Positions 25,753 to 34,344 of a stretch of DNA of 37,201 bases are shown in pieces. The stretch covers positions 1-37,201 of the forward strand of contig CANHLE010000024.1 of the NCBI GenBank assembly GCA_947461435.1, read 5' to 3'. The translations under genes were made by a program, and so were the position numbers. Within the stretch, counting starts at the first letter, position 1; every line of letters begins with the position of its first letter. Under the pieces are notes generated by a model. That model ran no database searches, was not told where the DNA came from, and saw nothing but the letters and a program-made list of their open reading frames with translations. This DNA is from Paracoccaceae bacterium. Its GTDB lineage: Bacteria > Pseudomonadota > Alphaproteobacteria > Rhodobacterales > Rhodobacteraceae.

Positions 25753-26973
25753 ATGAAACACAGTTCACTATCCCGCCGTGGGTTCCTGAAAGGAACCGCC
25801 GGCGTTGCCATGGCTGCGGGCGGTATGCCCTTCTTGGGCGCGCAGCAAGCCTTCGCCGCTGACCTTGCCAGCCAAGAGCTGCGCACCGTCGGTCTGTCGG
25901 TGACCGTGCAGGACCGTATCCTGGCGGAATTCCAGGCAGCTTCGGGCGTCAAGGCCGTGTCGGGCAAAGCCGACATTTTCCCAAACACCCAAACAGAACT
26001 GCTGTCCGGTTCGACCGCTTATGACTGCTGGGAAACCATTGGTGAGCGTCTGCCGTCGATCACCCAGACCGGCCTTGTTTCGCCCATCGCCACCTCGGCG
26101 CTGACGAACTGGACGGGCGTTGGCGAAAGCTTCCTGAAGGCTGACCCGAAGTGGGATGCCAAGGCGCAGATCGTTGGCCAGATCTACACCGACGAATCGA
26201 TGACCGCTCTCAACATGGTCCCGACCGTCTATAACTTTGACTCCATCGGCTACCGCCCTGACCTGGTTTCGGCAGAAGAAGCGTCGATGTGGTCCTCGCT
26301 GTTCGACCCCAAATTCAAGGGCAAGACCGGCCTGAACGTTGACCCGCTGATCGCGTTCGGTCAGGCCGTATTGGCCATGAACGAATTGGGTCTGTTGTCG
26401 GTTGCGAACCCAGGTAACCCGGATGCGGCTTCCATCGAAGAAGCAGCCAAGTTCCTGATCTCCAAGAAGAAAGAAGGCCAGTTCCGCGCCCTTTGGGGTG
26501 ACTTTGGTGAATTGGTTAACCTGATGGCTTCGGGCGAAATGGTTCTGGCTGACGCTTGGCAGCCTGCTGTTATGGCTGTTAAGGCACAGGGCGTTCAGTG
26601 CTCTTATGCCACCATGAAGAGCGGCTATCGCGGCTGGGCGATCGGGGTTTCGGCTCTGAAATCCTCGCCCAACCTCGACGCGGTGACGGCTTACGCCGAT
26701 TACTGGCTGTCAGGTGGCCCGGCTGTGGCTGTGTCGGAGCAGGGCTACTACTCGCCCAACGACAAAGTCAAAGGCATCATGTCGGCCGAAAAGTACGCCT
26801 TCTGGTACGAAGGTGCACCATGGGTTGGCGCGGAAGAGCGCGGCATCAAGGAAGGCGATCTGCGCGATGGCGGCTCCTTGGCAACCCGTGCAGCGAACGT
26901 CGCTTACTGGCACCAGTGGCCCGATGAATACGACCTCTTGATGACCAAGTGGGACGAATTCCTGTCGGCTTGA
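25753..26973 (+). CDS. Tat-exported ABC transporter substrate-binding protein, PotD-like
   Basis: A 406-residue extracellular solute-binding protein. The N-terminus has a twin-arginine signal (SRRGFLKG), a hydrophobic stretch and a likely cleavage after AFA near residue 35, so it is exported folded to the periplasm. The body shows the PotD-type two-lobe pattern: LSVTVQDRILAEF, MTALNMVPTVYNFDSIGYRP and, near the C-terminus, SEQGYYSPNDKVKG then FWYEGAPWVG. GGAGG (25741-25745) sits 7 bases before the ATG, an excellent ribosome site fitting a protein needed in excess. A hairpin follows the gene (26985-27010). Substrate not identifiable from sequence; polyamine-binding relatives are the closest recognisable group. 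Confidence 0.93.
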   Translation: MKHSSLSRRGFLKGTAGVAMAAGGMPFLGAQQAFAADLASQELRTVGLSVTVQDRILAEFQAASGVKAVSGKADIFPNTQTELLSGSTAYDCWETIGERLPSITQTGLVSPIATSALTNWTGVGESFLKADPKWDAKAQIVGQIYTDESMTALNMVPTVYNFDSIGYRPDLVSAEEASMWSSLFDPKFKGKTGLNVDPLIAFGQAVLAMNELGLLSVANPGNPDAASIEEAAKFLISKKKEGQFRALWGDFGELVNLMASGEMVLADAWQPAVMAVKAQGVQCSYATMKSGYRGWAIGVSALKSSPNLDAVTAYADYWLSGGPAVAVSEQGYYSPNDKVKGIMSAEKYAFWYEGAPWVGAEERGIKEGDLRDGGSLATRAANVAYWHQWPDEYDLLMTKWDEFLSA

Positions 26974-26984
26974 TTTAACAAAAA

Positions 26985-27010
26985 CCGGTCGGGGCCAAGG
27001 CCCCGTCCGG
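26985..27010 (+). other. Intercistronic hairpin after the binding-protein gene
   Basis: CCGGTCGGGGCC (26985-26996) and GGCCCCGTCCGG (26999-27010) form a 12-bp stem with one T-T mismatch and a 2-base loop. No T-run follows. It lies between the binding-protein gene and the second ATPase gene, the usual place for a 3' stabiliser that raises binding-protein messenger above its neighbours, as in malE-malF type operons. Confidence 0.55.
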
Positions 27011-27035
27011 ACCCCCTGTTGCAAGGATAAGACCC

Positions 27036-28136
27036 GTGGCCTACGACCTTCAGCTTTCCCATATCGGTAAGGTTTATGACAACGGTACGCCCGCAGTCAT
27101 CGACTTCAATCTGGATGTGGACAAAGGCGAATTCATTGCCTTTCTGGGGCCGTCAGGCTGTGGCAAGACGACAACCCTGCGCATGATTGCAGGCTTTGAA
27201 ACGATCACCTCAGGTGATTTGTTGATCCGAGGCAGCCGGGTAAATGACCTGCTTCCCGAAAAGCGCCCGACTTCGATGATCTTCCAGAATTACGCGCTGT
27301 TTCCGCATATGAATGTGCGACAGAACATCCGCTTTGGCCTAGAGGTCAAGGGCATGGCTGCCGCCGAAGCGGACCGCAAGGTTGACCGCATCATTGACAA
27401 GCTGGGCCTGTCGGACGTGGCCGCAATGCGCCCCAACCGCCTGTCGGGTGGTCAGCGGCAGCGCATCGCCCTTGCGCGGTCTTTGGTCGTCGAACCTGAC
27501 ATTCTGCTTCTGGACGAACCCTTGGGCGCGCTGGACGCCAACCTTCGCAAAAGCATTCAGAACGAGTTGAAACTGTTGCAGCGCGAACTCGGGATCACCT
27601 TTGTTTTCGTCACGCACGCCCAGTCAGAGGCCTTGGCCCTGTCTGACCGCATCGTTGTCATGAACGCCGGCCGCGTGGAACAAATCAGTCCGCCACGGGA
27701 ATTGTACACCCGCCCACAAAGCCTGTTCGTCAGCCGTTTCATTGGGGCCAACACGCTTATTCCGGGCGTTGTTAAAGACCTAAGTGGCGAAGGTGTGACC
27801 TTGGACACCGCCTTTGGCATTCTAACTGGCGAAAAGCATGATCGGTTGGCCGTGGGCGACAAAGCTTCGCTGATCCTGCCGGCCGAGGCGGTTGATATCC
27901 TGCCGGCGAGCATTTCGCCGGAAGAAGCGCGCAAGACTTATGGCACCAATGTGATCCCCTGCCAGATCACACGCGCGCAGTTGATTGGCCATATTCTTCA
28001 AATGGCGGTGCAACTGCCCAACTCTGACACGATCGCGGTCGAAGGCCACGCAGACAAGTATCGCGGTCAGTTTGCCGCCGGAGCGCAAGCTTTTGTCGCG
28101 TGGCAGGCTCTGCGGTCAACCGTGATCAAGCACTAA
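27036..28136 (+). CDS. ABC transporter ATP-binding protein, PotA-like, canonical motifs
   Basis: A 366-residue nucleotide-binding protein. Walker A GPSGCGKTT, Q-loop MIFQNYALFPH, signature RLSGGQRQR, Walker B ILLLDEP, D-loop GALDANLR and an intact H-loop VTHAQSEAL (His194) are all present, followed by a TOBE-like C-terminal domain. The start is GTG 27036; no ATG precedes it in a suitable place. It is the second ATPase in a transporter operon that has only one permease pair. Either it makes a heterodimer with the altered ATPase (21427-22506), or one of the two serves alone. It is close to the amidase gene (7-bp gap). Confidence 0.92.
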   Translation: MAYDLQLSHIGKVYDNGTPAVIDFNLDVDKGEFIAFLGPSGCGKTTTLRMIAGFETITSGDLLIRGSRVNDLLPEKRPTSMIFQNYALFPHMNVRQNIRFGLEVKGMAAAEADRKVDRIIDKLGLSDVAAMRPNRLSGGQRQRIALARSLVVEPDILLLDEPLGALDANLRKSIQNELKLLQRELGITFVFVTHAQSEALALSDRIVVMNAGRVEQISPPRELYTRPQSLFVSRFIGANTLIPGVVKDLSGEGVTLDTAFGILTGEKHDRLAVGDKASLILPAEAVDILPASISPEEARKTYGTNVIPCQITRAQLIGHILQMAVQLPNSDTIAVEGHADKYRGQFAAGAQAFVAWQALRSTVIKH

Positions 28137-28143
28137 GGGGCAG

Positions 28144-29499
28144 ATGATGCGCAAAACGACGGCCAGCGCCCTTTCCCGGCAATTGCGCGACGGGCGGCTT
28201 GATCCGCTGGATTTGGTCGATCAGGTCTTCGCTCGGATTTCCGAAGTTGGCGATCCGGCCATCTTTACCCAAACCCTTCGCCCACGGGCCGAGGCCGAGG
28301 CGCGTGCGTCCCGCGAACGCCTTCGCGCAGGCAATCCTGTCAGTTTGCTCGATGGGGTTCCCGTGGCTTGGAAGGATTTGTACGATCTGAAGGGCCGCGT
28401 CACGACAGCGGGTTCGGTGGTGTTGGCCGATAACGCGCCTGCCGCCCAAGATGCGGCTTTGGTCGCCGCCGCCGCGCGTGCGGGCTTGGTAAGCGTTGGC
28501 GCGTTGAACATGACCGAATTTGCCTATTCTGGTATCGGGTTGAACCCGCATTACGGAACACCCCGCAATCCCAACGGGTCGGGCCCCGCCCGCGCGCCAG
28601 GCGGATCGTCTTCGGCCAGTGGGGTTGTTGTTGCCAATGACATTGTGTCCATAGCCTTTGGCACCGACACTGGGGGATCGATCCGGATTCCGGCAGCCTT
28701 CAATGGCGTGGTGGGTTATAAATCCTCGACCGGACACTATCCGATGCAAGGAGTGTTTCCGCTTTCCCATACGCTGGATACGCTTGGTCCCTTGGCACAC
28801 AGCGTTGAAGATTGTGTGCTGGCTGACACCGTCTTGCGCGGGTTGCAAAGCCCCTTGGTGCAGGCGAGCCCGCTGGCCGCCTTGGATTTTGTCATCCCGG
28901 ATGCCGTGATGTTTGATGCTTTGGCCCCCGCCGTGGCCGCGAATTTCGCCGCCGCCGCTGACAGGCTGGCCAACGCCGGTGCAAGGGTGCGGCGCATTGC
29001 GCTGCCCGAACTAAGCGAAACTTTGGACCTGATAACAAACCGCGCCACCCTTGCGGCAATTGAGGCACTGGACCTGCACTGGGACAGAATGCACGGACCA
29101 GATGCCGCCCGAATCGACGCCCGCGTGGTCAGACGCATCATGAACGCCGCCAAGACCACCGCCGTGGATCTGTCGATCCTGATGCGCGAGCGTACGCGCC
29201 TCATGGGGCAGGTGACGGCAAAACTGGGTGATGCCCTGATGATTTGCCCAACCACGCCGTCGGTTGCGATGCCGATCGACCCGCTTGAAGCCGATCAAGA
29301 GGTGTTCTTCCGCCACAACGGGCTGACTTTGCGCAACACGTCGCTTGGGAATTTCCTTGATTGGTGCGGGCTGTCCATCCCGAACGGAGTGGATGGCGAT
29401 CAGATGCCCACGGGGTTCATGATTTCCGCCCCGCATGGCCGCGACAGCGCCGTGCTGGCAGCAGGGCTTGCTGTCGAACAGATTATCAGAGGTGACTAA
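28144..29499 (+). CDS. Amidase signature family protein
   Basis: A 451-residue amidase-signature hydrolase that would split an amide to acid and ammonia or amine. The Ser-cisSer-Lys triad is visible: Lys77 in VAWKDLYD, Ser155 in GGSSSASG and the nucleophile Ser179 in TDTGGSIRIP. The family is close to GatA, allophanate hydrolase and many catabolic amidases. ATG 28144 is used; the next codon is also ATG (28147). Its stop overlaps the next start (TAATG). Position downstream of the transporter and upstream of the imide-hydrolase-like gene suggests it cleaves a half-amide or carbamoyl product of ring opening; this is inference. Confidence 0.92.
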   Translation: MMRKTTASALSRQLRDGRLDPLDLVDQVFARISEVGDPAIFTQTLRPRAEAEARASRERLRAGNPVSLLDGVPVAWKDLYDLKGRVTTAGSVVLADNAPAAQDAALVAAAARAGLVSVGALNMTEFAYSGIGLNPHYGTPRNPNGSGPARAPGGSSSASGVVVANDIVSIAFGTDTGGSIRIPAAFNGVVGYKSSTGHYPMQGVFPLSHTLDTLGPLAHSVEDCVLADTVLRGLQSPLVQASPLAALDFVIPDAVMFDALAPAVAANFAAAADRLANAGARVRRIALPELSETLDLITNRATLAAIEALDLHWDRMHGPDAARIDARVVRRIMNAAKTTAVDLSILMRERTRLMGQVTAKLGDALMICPTTPSVAMPIDPLEADQEVFFRHNGLTLRNTSLGNFLDWCGLSIPNGVDGDQMPTGFMISAPHGRDSAVLAAGLAVEQIIRGD

Positions 29500-30677
29500 T
29501 GGCTGAAGCTTTCCCAACCCTGTTCTCGCAGATCAAACTTGGCCCCCTGACGCTGCGCAACCGCATCGCCATGGCCCCTTTGACGCGCCAAATGGCCGAG
29601 CCGGACGGCACGCCCAATGACGAGATGGCCGCCTATTACGCGCGCCGCGCGCGGGGCGGGCTGGGGTTGATCATCACCGAAGGCACCTATGAAAACGACG
29701 GCGTGCAATCGCGCGCCTATCTGTCGCAACCGGGCATTGCGACGAAAGAGCATCAGGCCGGTTGGGCCAAGGTGTTTGAGGCGGTCCATCAGCATGATTG
29801 CAAGATCATCGTGCAATTGATGCATGGCGGGCGTGTTGCCGACCCAAGGGTTTTGGGCGGCAAGCCACCCGTCAGTGCATCGGCCACGCAAAGCGGAGGA
29901 TGGACGCTGTATACCGACAGCGATGACGAAAAGCAGATCCGTGGCATTTCAGGCCCATGGCCAAAGGTCACCTTCGGCCACGCCCGCGCCCTGAGCGTCG
30001 CCGAGATCCACGAAATTGCCGATGGATTTGCCGCAGGAGCAAAACGCGCGGTGGATGCCGGGGCTGACGGGGTCGAAGTGCACGGCGCAAACGGCTATCT
30101 GCTTTGGCAGTTCATCAACCCGAAATCCAACCTGCGCACCGATGAATTTGGCGGATCGCCGGAAAACAACATCCGCTTCGCCAAGCTGGTTGGCGACAAG
30201 GTACGGGCCGCAATTGGGCCCGATAAGTTGATCGTGCTGCGTCTTTCGCAAGACGGTGTGGATGATTTTGTGGGGGCTTGGCCGGGCACATCCTATGCCA
30301 AAGCGATAGGCGAGGCGTTGAAAGGCTCGGCCTATGACGCGCTCCATTGGTCCAGCTTCAACTACCTCGACAATCGCCAGACCGATGACGCAACGCCGAT
30401 GTCGACCGTCCTGCGCAATGCATCGGGCTTGCCCATGATCACCAACGGCGGCATCGCCGAAGGCGCTCAGGCCGAAGAGGTCTTGACCAGTGGCGCCGGC
30501 GACATGGTGGCCATTGGCCGACCGATCTTTGCCCAACCCGACTGGCCCTACATCGTGCGATCTGGAGTTGCCTATGACTGGGCGCCGTTTGACCGCAAGT
30601 ACGTGATTCGCCCCCCACTTGATTATACCATCGCCTATCCCATGGCGCTGACTGACCCGAAATGGCCCACAATCTGA
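29499..30677 (+). CDS. NADH:flavin oxidoreductase, Old Yellow Enzyme family
   Basis: A 392-residue FMN-dependent (beta/alpha)8-barrel ene-reductase. Marks: LRNRIAMAPLTRQMAE at the N-terminus, VQLMHGGRVAD, the active-site VHGANGYLLWQF with His195, Asn198 and Tyr200, RTDEFGGSPENNIRF, and GDMVAIGRPIFAQPDW at the FMN phosphate site. It reduces activated C=C bonds, commonly in enones, nitroalkenes and maleimides. The start overlaps the amidase stop by one base. Its place between an amidase and a cyclic-imide-hydrolase-like protein makes an unsaturated cyclic imide or related ring a reasonable substrate guess. Confidence 0.93.
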   Translation: MAEAFPTLFSQIKLGPLTLRNRIAMAPLTRQMAEPDGTPNDEMAAYYARRARGGLGLIITEGTYENDGVQSRAYLSQPGIATKEHQAGWAKVFEAVHQHDCKIIVQLMHGGRVADPRVLGGKPPVSASATQSGGWTLYTDSDDEKQIRGISGPWPKVTFGHARALSVAEIHEIADGFAAGAKRAVDAGADGVEVHGANGYLLWQFINPKSNLRTDEFGGSPENNIRFAKLVGDKVRAAIGPDKLIVLRLSQDGVDDFVGAWPGTSYAKAIGEALKGSAYDALHWSSFNYLDNRQTDDATPMSTVLRNASGLPMITNGGIAEGAQAEEVLTSGAGDMVAIGRPIFAQPDWPYIVRSGVAYDWAPFDRKYVIRPPLDYTIAYPMALTDPKWPTI

Positions 30678-30697
30678 CACCTTAGGAGGAAACCTTC

Positions 30698-31600
30698 ATG
30701 GCTAAAAAGATCTATTGTGCCTTTGGCACCGACATCGACTCGGTCGCAGGCTGGATCGGTTCTTACGGCGGTGGAGATTCACCGTCTGACATCCAGCGCG
30801 GCATCTTCGCGACCGAAGTGGGCGTTCCGCGCCTTCTGCGTCTGTTCAAGAAATACGATTTGAAGACCTCGTTCTTTATTCCGGGCCATTCCTTGGAAAC
30901 CTTCCCAAAGGAAATGGAAATGATCGTCAAAGACGGTCACGAAGTGGGCGCGCATGGCTATTTGCACGAAAACCCCATCGCCATGACCCCCAGCCAAGAA
31001 GAAGACGTTCTGGTCAAGTCGATCGAGTTGATCAAGGGCCTGACGGGCAAAGCCCCGCGTGGGTACGTGGCACCGTGGTGGGAAATGTCGAACTCGACCG
31101 CCGCTTTGCTGCTGAAGCACGGCTTCACCTATGATCACAGCCAAGGCTACCGCGACTTCCAGCCTTTCTATGCCAAAGTGGGCGATAGCTGGAACACGAT
31201 CGACTATTCCAAAACGGCCAAGGAATGGATGCATCCGCTGAAGCACGGCAAAGAGATCGACCTCGTCGATATCGCCGCCAACTGGTACGTCGACGATTTG
31301 CCACCAATGATGTTCATGAAAAAAGCGCCAAACTCGCACGGGTTTGTCAATCCGCGCGACATCGAGGAAATGTGGCGCGATCAGTTTGATTGGGTCTATC
31401 GGGAGATGGACTATGCCGTCTTCGCCTTTACCATTCACCCGGACGTGGCGGGTCGTCCGCAGGTTCTGCTGATGCTGGAACGCCTGATTGAGTATATCTC
31501 CAAGCATTCCGGCGTAGAATGGGCCCCGTTCGAAGACATCGCCAATGACTTCCGCAAGCGCTATCCTTTTGGCGCTCCGGCACGTCCCGAGGTGATCTAA
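30698..31600 (+). CDS. NodB-fold hydrolase, polysaccharide deacetylase family, PuuE/cyclic imide hydrolase-like
   Basis: A 300-residue metal-dependent NodB-fold enzyme. Metal site pieces are visible: FGTDIDS (Asp12, Asp14) and [12 protein letters not shown] (His86, His90). [15 protein letters not shown] and the [14 protein letters not shown] segment are typical of the subgroup with HpPgdA, the allantoinase PuuE and cyclic imide hydrolase, not of sugar deacetylases with signal peptides. No signal peptide is present, so it is cytoplasmic. AGGAGG (30684-30689) lies 8 bases before the ATG. With an amidase, hydantoinase-type enzymes and an ene-reductase near it, ring opening of a cyclic imide or ureide is the best guess. 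An intrinsic terminator follows. Confidence 0.85.
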   Translation: MAKKIYCAFGTDIDSVAGWIGSYGGGDSPSDIQRGIFATEVGVPRLLRLFKKYDLKTSFFIPGHSLETFPKEMEMIVKDGHEVGAHGYLHENPIAMTPSQEEDVLVKSIELIKGLTGKAPRGYVAPWWEMSNSTAALLLKHGFTYDHSQGYRDFQPFYAKVGDSWNTIDYSKTAKEWMHPLKHGKEIDLVDIAANWYVDDLPPMMFMKKAPNSHGFVNPRDIEEMWRDQFDWVYREMDYAVFAFTIHPDVAGRPQVLLMLERLIEYISKHSGVEWAPFEDIANDFRKRYPFGAPARPEVI

Positions 31601-31607
31601 ACCAATC

Positions 31608-31639
31608 GCGGGTGCCGGGCGACTGGCACCCGCATTTTT
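31608..31639 (+). terminator. Rho-independent terminator
   Basis: GCGGGTGCC (31608-31616) pairs with GGCACCCGC (31625-31633), a perfect 9-bp GC-rich stem with an 8-base loop, followed by ATTTTTG. It comes 8 bases after the stop of the NodB-fold hydrolase and ends the long transporter/enzyme operon, separating it from the small CxxC protein. Confidence 0.88.
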
Positions 31640-31651
31640 GATGAGGGTCCA

Positions 31652-31945
31652 ATGTGTAACGCCTGCGGAAATCCGGCCGTGCCCGGCCATTGGACAGAAG
31701 CCGGGGCCGCCACGCCCTCAGACCGCTTGCGCGCGCGATTTCACCGCGCCGGGTTGCTGGACAAAGTTCTGCGCCCTTATGGTCTAACCGCATACGATGG
31801 CGGTGTCGTGCCGGGTATTCAACTGAGCACACTGTCGGGCAACCAAAGCATTGTTCCAGACCTAAGTGCCGTTTGGGCAGAGGCTGAACGACTGCTGGGT
31901 CGCCCGATTGACCCTTTGGACCCTGTGTTCCTGAATGGCGACTGA
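31652..31945 (+). CDS. Small CxxC protein of unknown function
   Basis: A 97-residue protein that I do not recognise as a named family. It opens with MCNACGNP, giving a CxxC pair at Cys2 and Cys5 right at the N-terminus, followed by a mostly polar helical stretch (SDRLRARFHRAGLLDKVLRPYG) and VPGIQLSTLSGNQSIVPDL. No signal peptide or membrane segment. GAGGG (31643-31647) just before ATG 31652 gives a ribosome site. It overlaps the CobW GTPase by 11 bp, so the two are coupled. An N-terminal metal-binding role, or being a metal-delivery client of the GTPase, is suggested by the Cys pair and the neighbour only. Frame and overlap make it likely real. Confidence 0.7.
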   Translation: MCNACGNPAVPGHWTEAGAATPSDRLRARFHRAGLLDKVLRPYGLTAYDGGVVPGIQLSTLSGNQSIVPDLSAVWAEAERLLGRPIDPLDPVFLNGD

Positions 31946-32897
31946 TTTTGCCGATGGACGGATGCGGTTGGTGGTTCTGGGCGGCTATCTCGGCTCTGGC
32001 AAGACAACGTGGCTGCGCCATCAGTTGCACGTCAACAGCTTTGGTCCTGTCCATGTAATCGTGAACGAGGCCGCCGAGACAGGGGTTGACGATGTCTTGC
32101 TGGCCACCGCATCGGGCCTGACGCTTCTCGCGGGCGGATGCAGTTGCTGCACAGGTCGGCAAGACCTTGTGGACGCGCTGCGCGCCCTGTGTGATCAGCG
32201 CAGCCGACTACCTTCTGATGGGCAGCGCTTGCAAAGGATTGTGCTTGAAACCAGCGGCTTGGCCGATCCGGGGGCAATTGTTGCGGCCATTCAGGGTGAT
32301 CCGGTTTTGGTTAACCATATCGTCGTGCAAGAAACGATTGTCGTCGTCGATGCCTTGCATGGCATGGCGCAATTGCAGACAGAACCGCTGGGGCGCCGCC
32401 AGATTGGCGCGGCGGATCGGTTGATCTTGTCGAAAACAGACGCGGTTGACACGGCAAGCCTGGCCTTGCTGCGCGCAACTCTGCGCGCCTTGAACCCAAA
32501 TGCCCCTCACTCCGCCGCGGTGCTGGGTGCGGCGCAACCCTTGTCGGATTTGGCGGAAGATGCAATTGCCCCTCCGTTGCCTCCCTTGTCTGATGAGGAT
32601 ACGCGCGGCGCCATTTTTCCGACCCGATTGAAGATTGACGAGCATATAAACTGGTCGGCCTTTGCCCTTTGGCTGTCGGCCCTGCTCCACGCGCGGGGCA
32701 ATGATCTGGTGCGCGTCAAGGGGGTTTTGCCAACCCCGGCGGGTCGTTTGTTGCTGCAAACCGTGCGCAAGGTGGTGCAGTCCCCCGAAATTCTGCCGCA
32801 GCAAGAAAACCAGTCGGAAGATGGCACAATCGTCTTTATAGGGCGCGGCTTTCGCCCAGAGGATTTGAAGAAATCACTCCAGCGCTTCGCCGGTTGA
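31935..32897 (+). CDS. CobW/COG0523 family GTPase (metal chaperone-like)
   Basis: A 320-residue G3E-class GTPase. Walker A is GGYLGSGKT (residues 16-24); the metal-binding CxCC motif is GCSCC (Cys69, Cys71, Cys72); Switch-like LETSGLADPG and the guanine-specificity motif SKTD (for NKxD) follow; a CobW C-terminal domain ends with FIGRGFRPEDLKKSLQRF. Such proteins deliver zinc or another metal to client enzymes, or help load cobalt. It follows the small CxxC protein with an 11-bp overlap. The upstream operon ends in metal-dependent hydrolases, which could be clients; that is inference. Confidence 0.9.
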   Translation: MATDFADGRMRLVVLGGYLGSGKTTWLRHQLHVNSFGPVHVIVNEAAETGVDDVLLATASGLTLLAGGCSCCTGRQDLVDALRALCDQRSRLPSDGQRLQRIVLETSGLADPGAIVAAIQGDPVLVNHIVVQETIVVVDALHGMAQLQTEPLGRRQIGAADRLILSKTDAVDTASLALLRATLRALNPNAPHSAAVLGAAQPLSDLAEDAIAPPLPPLSDEDTRGAIFPTRLKIDEHINWSAFALWLSALLHARGNDLVRVKGVLPTPAGRLLLQTVRKVVQSPEILPQQENQSEDGTIVFIGRGFRPEDLKKSLQRFAG

Positions 32898-33801
32898 CCT
32901 GAAACTGCATAGCAAATTGAGATATTCACGCATCGCGCGGGGCCGAGTGTCGGCGCGAATGAGGGTCGGAGCACGCGCTGTAAATTTAGAAATTGGACTT
33001 GGCCCATATACAAGCCGCTCCGAGTGTTCATTTAGGCCACCTGGCATTCGAGGGCCAAGGGGTTTTCCCCTCCAATCATGAAGTGCCGACATCGCGCGTA
33101 ATAAAAGCCGGTGATCTATTGGAAGATGGCCGTTTCTGCCTGTGTTTGGGTTTGGCGTAATCTGCGCCACAAGGGTCCTGGGGCAATCGCCGCCCATATC
33201 GCATCGCCGAGAAAGCAGGCGGCGTGACGAAGCGCACGCTGCGCCGTCACATCCTGCTTGACGGTTTGTTGGTGCAAAGGTGGTTGACATCACCACAGGC
33301 ACGCCGAACTATCCCTTCAAAGGACTTGGGGTGACCTTTCCCCTTCTGGGCCAGCACTATGTCTGACGCATCCATCAGGCCGCATCCGACAGTAATGGAT
33401 AGGATTGAAGAGGCTGGTTTACCCAATACCTGACCATAGGGTCGCGAAAACCATCAACAAATTCGAACGGAACTGCGCAGAAAAAACTCGGTCATGGCGA
33501 TTTGGCGGAGCGAACACGACTGCAGTCCAACCTTCTCTTGTGGATGCCGCTCTCATTTGCAAGGAATTTCTGAACCTTAGACATGTGATCGAGTGCGGAC
33601 TCTTGTCAGGCCTGTTCGTGCGGCCCGATAGATGCCGCTGGCCGAGATGGTGATGCGCGGACCGGGGCCATATCTCTGAGAGCGAGCTCGAGGCTCGGAG
33701 AAGGTTTCTGGTTTGCCCAACCCGGATCATGTCGATCATTTGCCCATGCAGTTCATGTCTTCCTCACAACTTGGTGGTCCGGTTCGAACCGTGCTGCCGG
33801 A
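32898..33801. other. Gene-poor stretch with remnants, between CobW and the IS110 fragment
   Basis: About 900 bp with no convincing gene. Short frames on both strands (such as 32874-33302 minus and 33405-33653 plus) show no family I recognise. A segment near 33190-33330 read in one plus frame gives IAEKAGGVTKRTLRRH, which looks faintly like a helix-turn-helix, but it is cut by stops. One diverged copy of a repeat (33503-33540) is in it. The stretch looks like decayed DNA around mobile elements. Confidence 0.55.
33503..33540. repeat. Dispersed repeat, left copy
   Basis: TGGCGGAGCGAACACGACTG and the bases after it match the copy at 37056-37092 at all but about 5 of 37 positions, in the same orientation. 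The two copies lie on either side of the IS110/IS21 remnants. It resembles intergenic sequence often left between genes in Rhodobacterales; this last remark is from memory. Confidence 0.55.
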
Positions 33802-33810
33802 TCAGGCAGC
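33780..33810. repeat. Palindromes at the 3' end of the IS110 fragment
   Basis: CGGTTCGAACCG (33780-33791) is a perfect 12-bp palindrome, directly followed by GCTGCC-GGATCA-GGCAGC (33793-33810), whose right arm runs into the end of the transposase gene. They may mark the IS110 end or its insertion target. Confidence 0.4.
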
Positions 33811-34344
33811 GCTTCCGATCTCCGGACCGCGATAGTCTTCGCCGCGTGTCAGCATCGCCCAGATGCCGCGCGCCATCTTGTTGGCCAGCGCAAAGGCTGC
33901 GACCATTGGTGGCTTGCGTTCCAGCATGCGCGCCAGCCAGGTATTGCTCGGTGCACCATGGCGTAGCGCCCAACGTATCACGGCCATCGCGCCGGTGACC
34001 AGCAGCCGGCGAATGTCGCGCTGGCCCATCTTCGAGGTTTTCCCGAGCTTCTGCTTGCCGCCGGTAGAGGCCTGTCGCGGGACCAGACCAAGCCAGGCCG
34101 CGAAGTCATGGCCGCGTTTGAACTGCTCCATGGGAGGTGCAAAGGTCTCGACGGCCAAGGCGCTGATCGGACCCACGCCCGGCATGGTCTGCAGGCGGCG
34201 GGATGTCTCGCCTTCCCTTGCGATCGCGTCGATCCTCTTCTTCATGGCATTGATCCGGCCGGTCAGATGCACGATCTGATCCAGCAACTCGCGACAGATT
34301 TCCCGGGCGAGCGGCGGCAAATCCGAGTTCGGATCGTCAAGGAC
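33802..34344 (-). pseudogene. IS110-family transposase, C-terminal fragment
   Basis: About 180 codons on the minus strand give the Transposase_20 (IS116/IS110/IS902) part: LQTMPGVGPISALAVETFAP, FAAWLGLVPRQASTGGKQKLG and RDIRRLLVTGAMAVI, ending GPEIGSAA. The N-terminal half with the DEDD catalytic residues is missing. The open frame runs exactly up to 34344, where the IS21 terminal repeat begins, so the gene was cut at that junction. Its missing half would be expected right of the IS21 element but is not seen in 36923-37201. Nonfunctional. Confidence 0.88.

Noticed and set aside
32874-33302. 142-codon minus-strand frame after CobW
   Set aside because: It overlaps the end of CobW, has no recognised domain and lies in decayed DNA.
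33190-33330. Helix-turn-helix-like fragment IAEKAGGVTKRTLRRH
   Set aside because: Too short and bounded by stops; similarity to AraC-type helices is weak.
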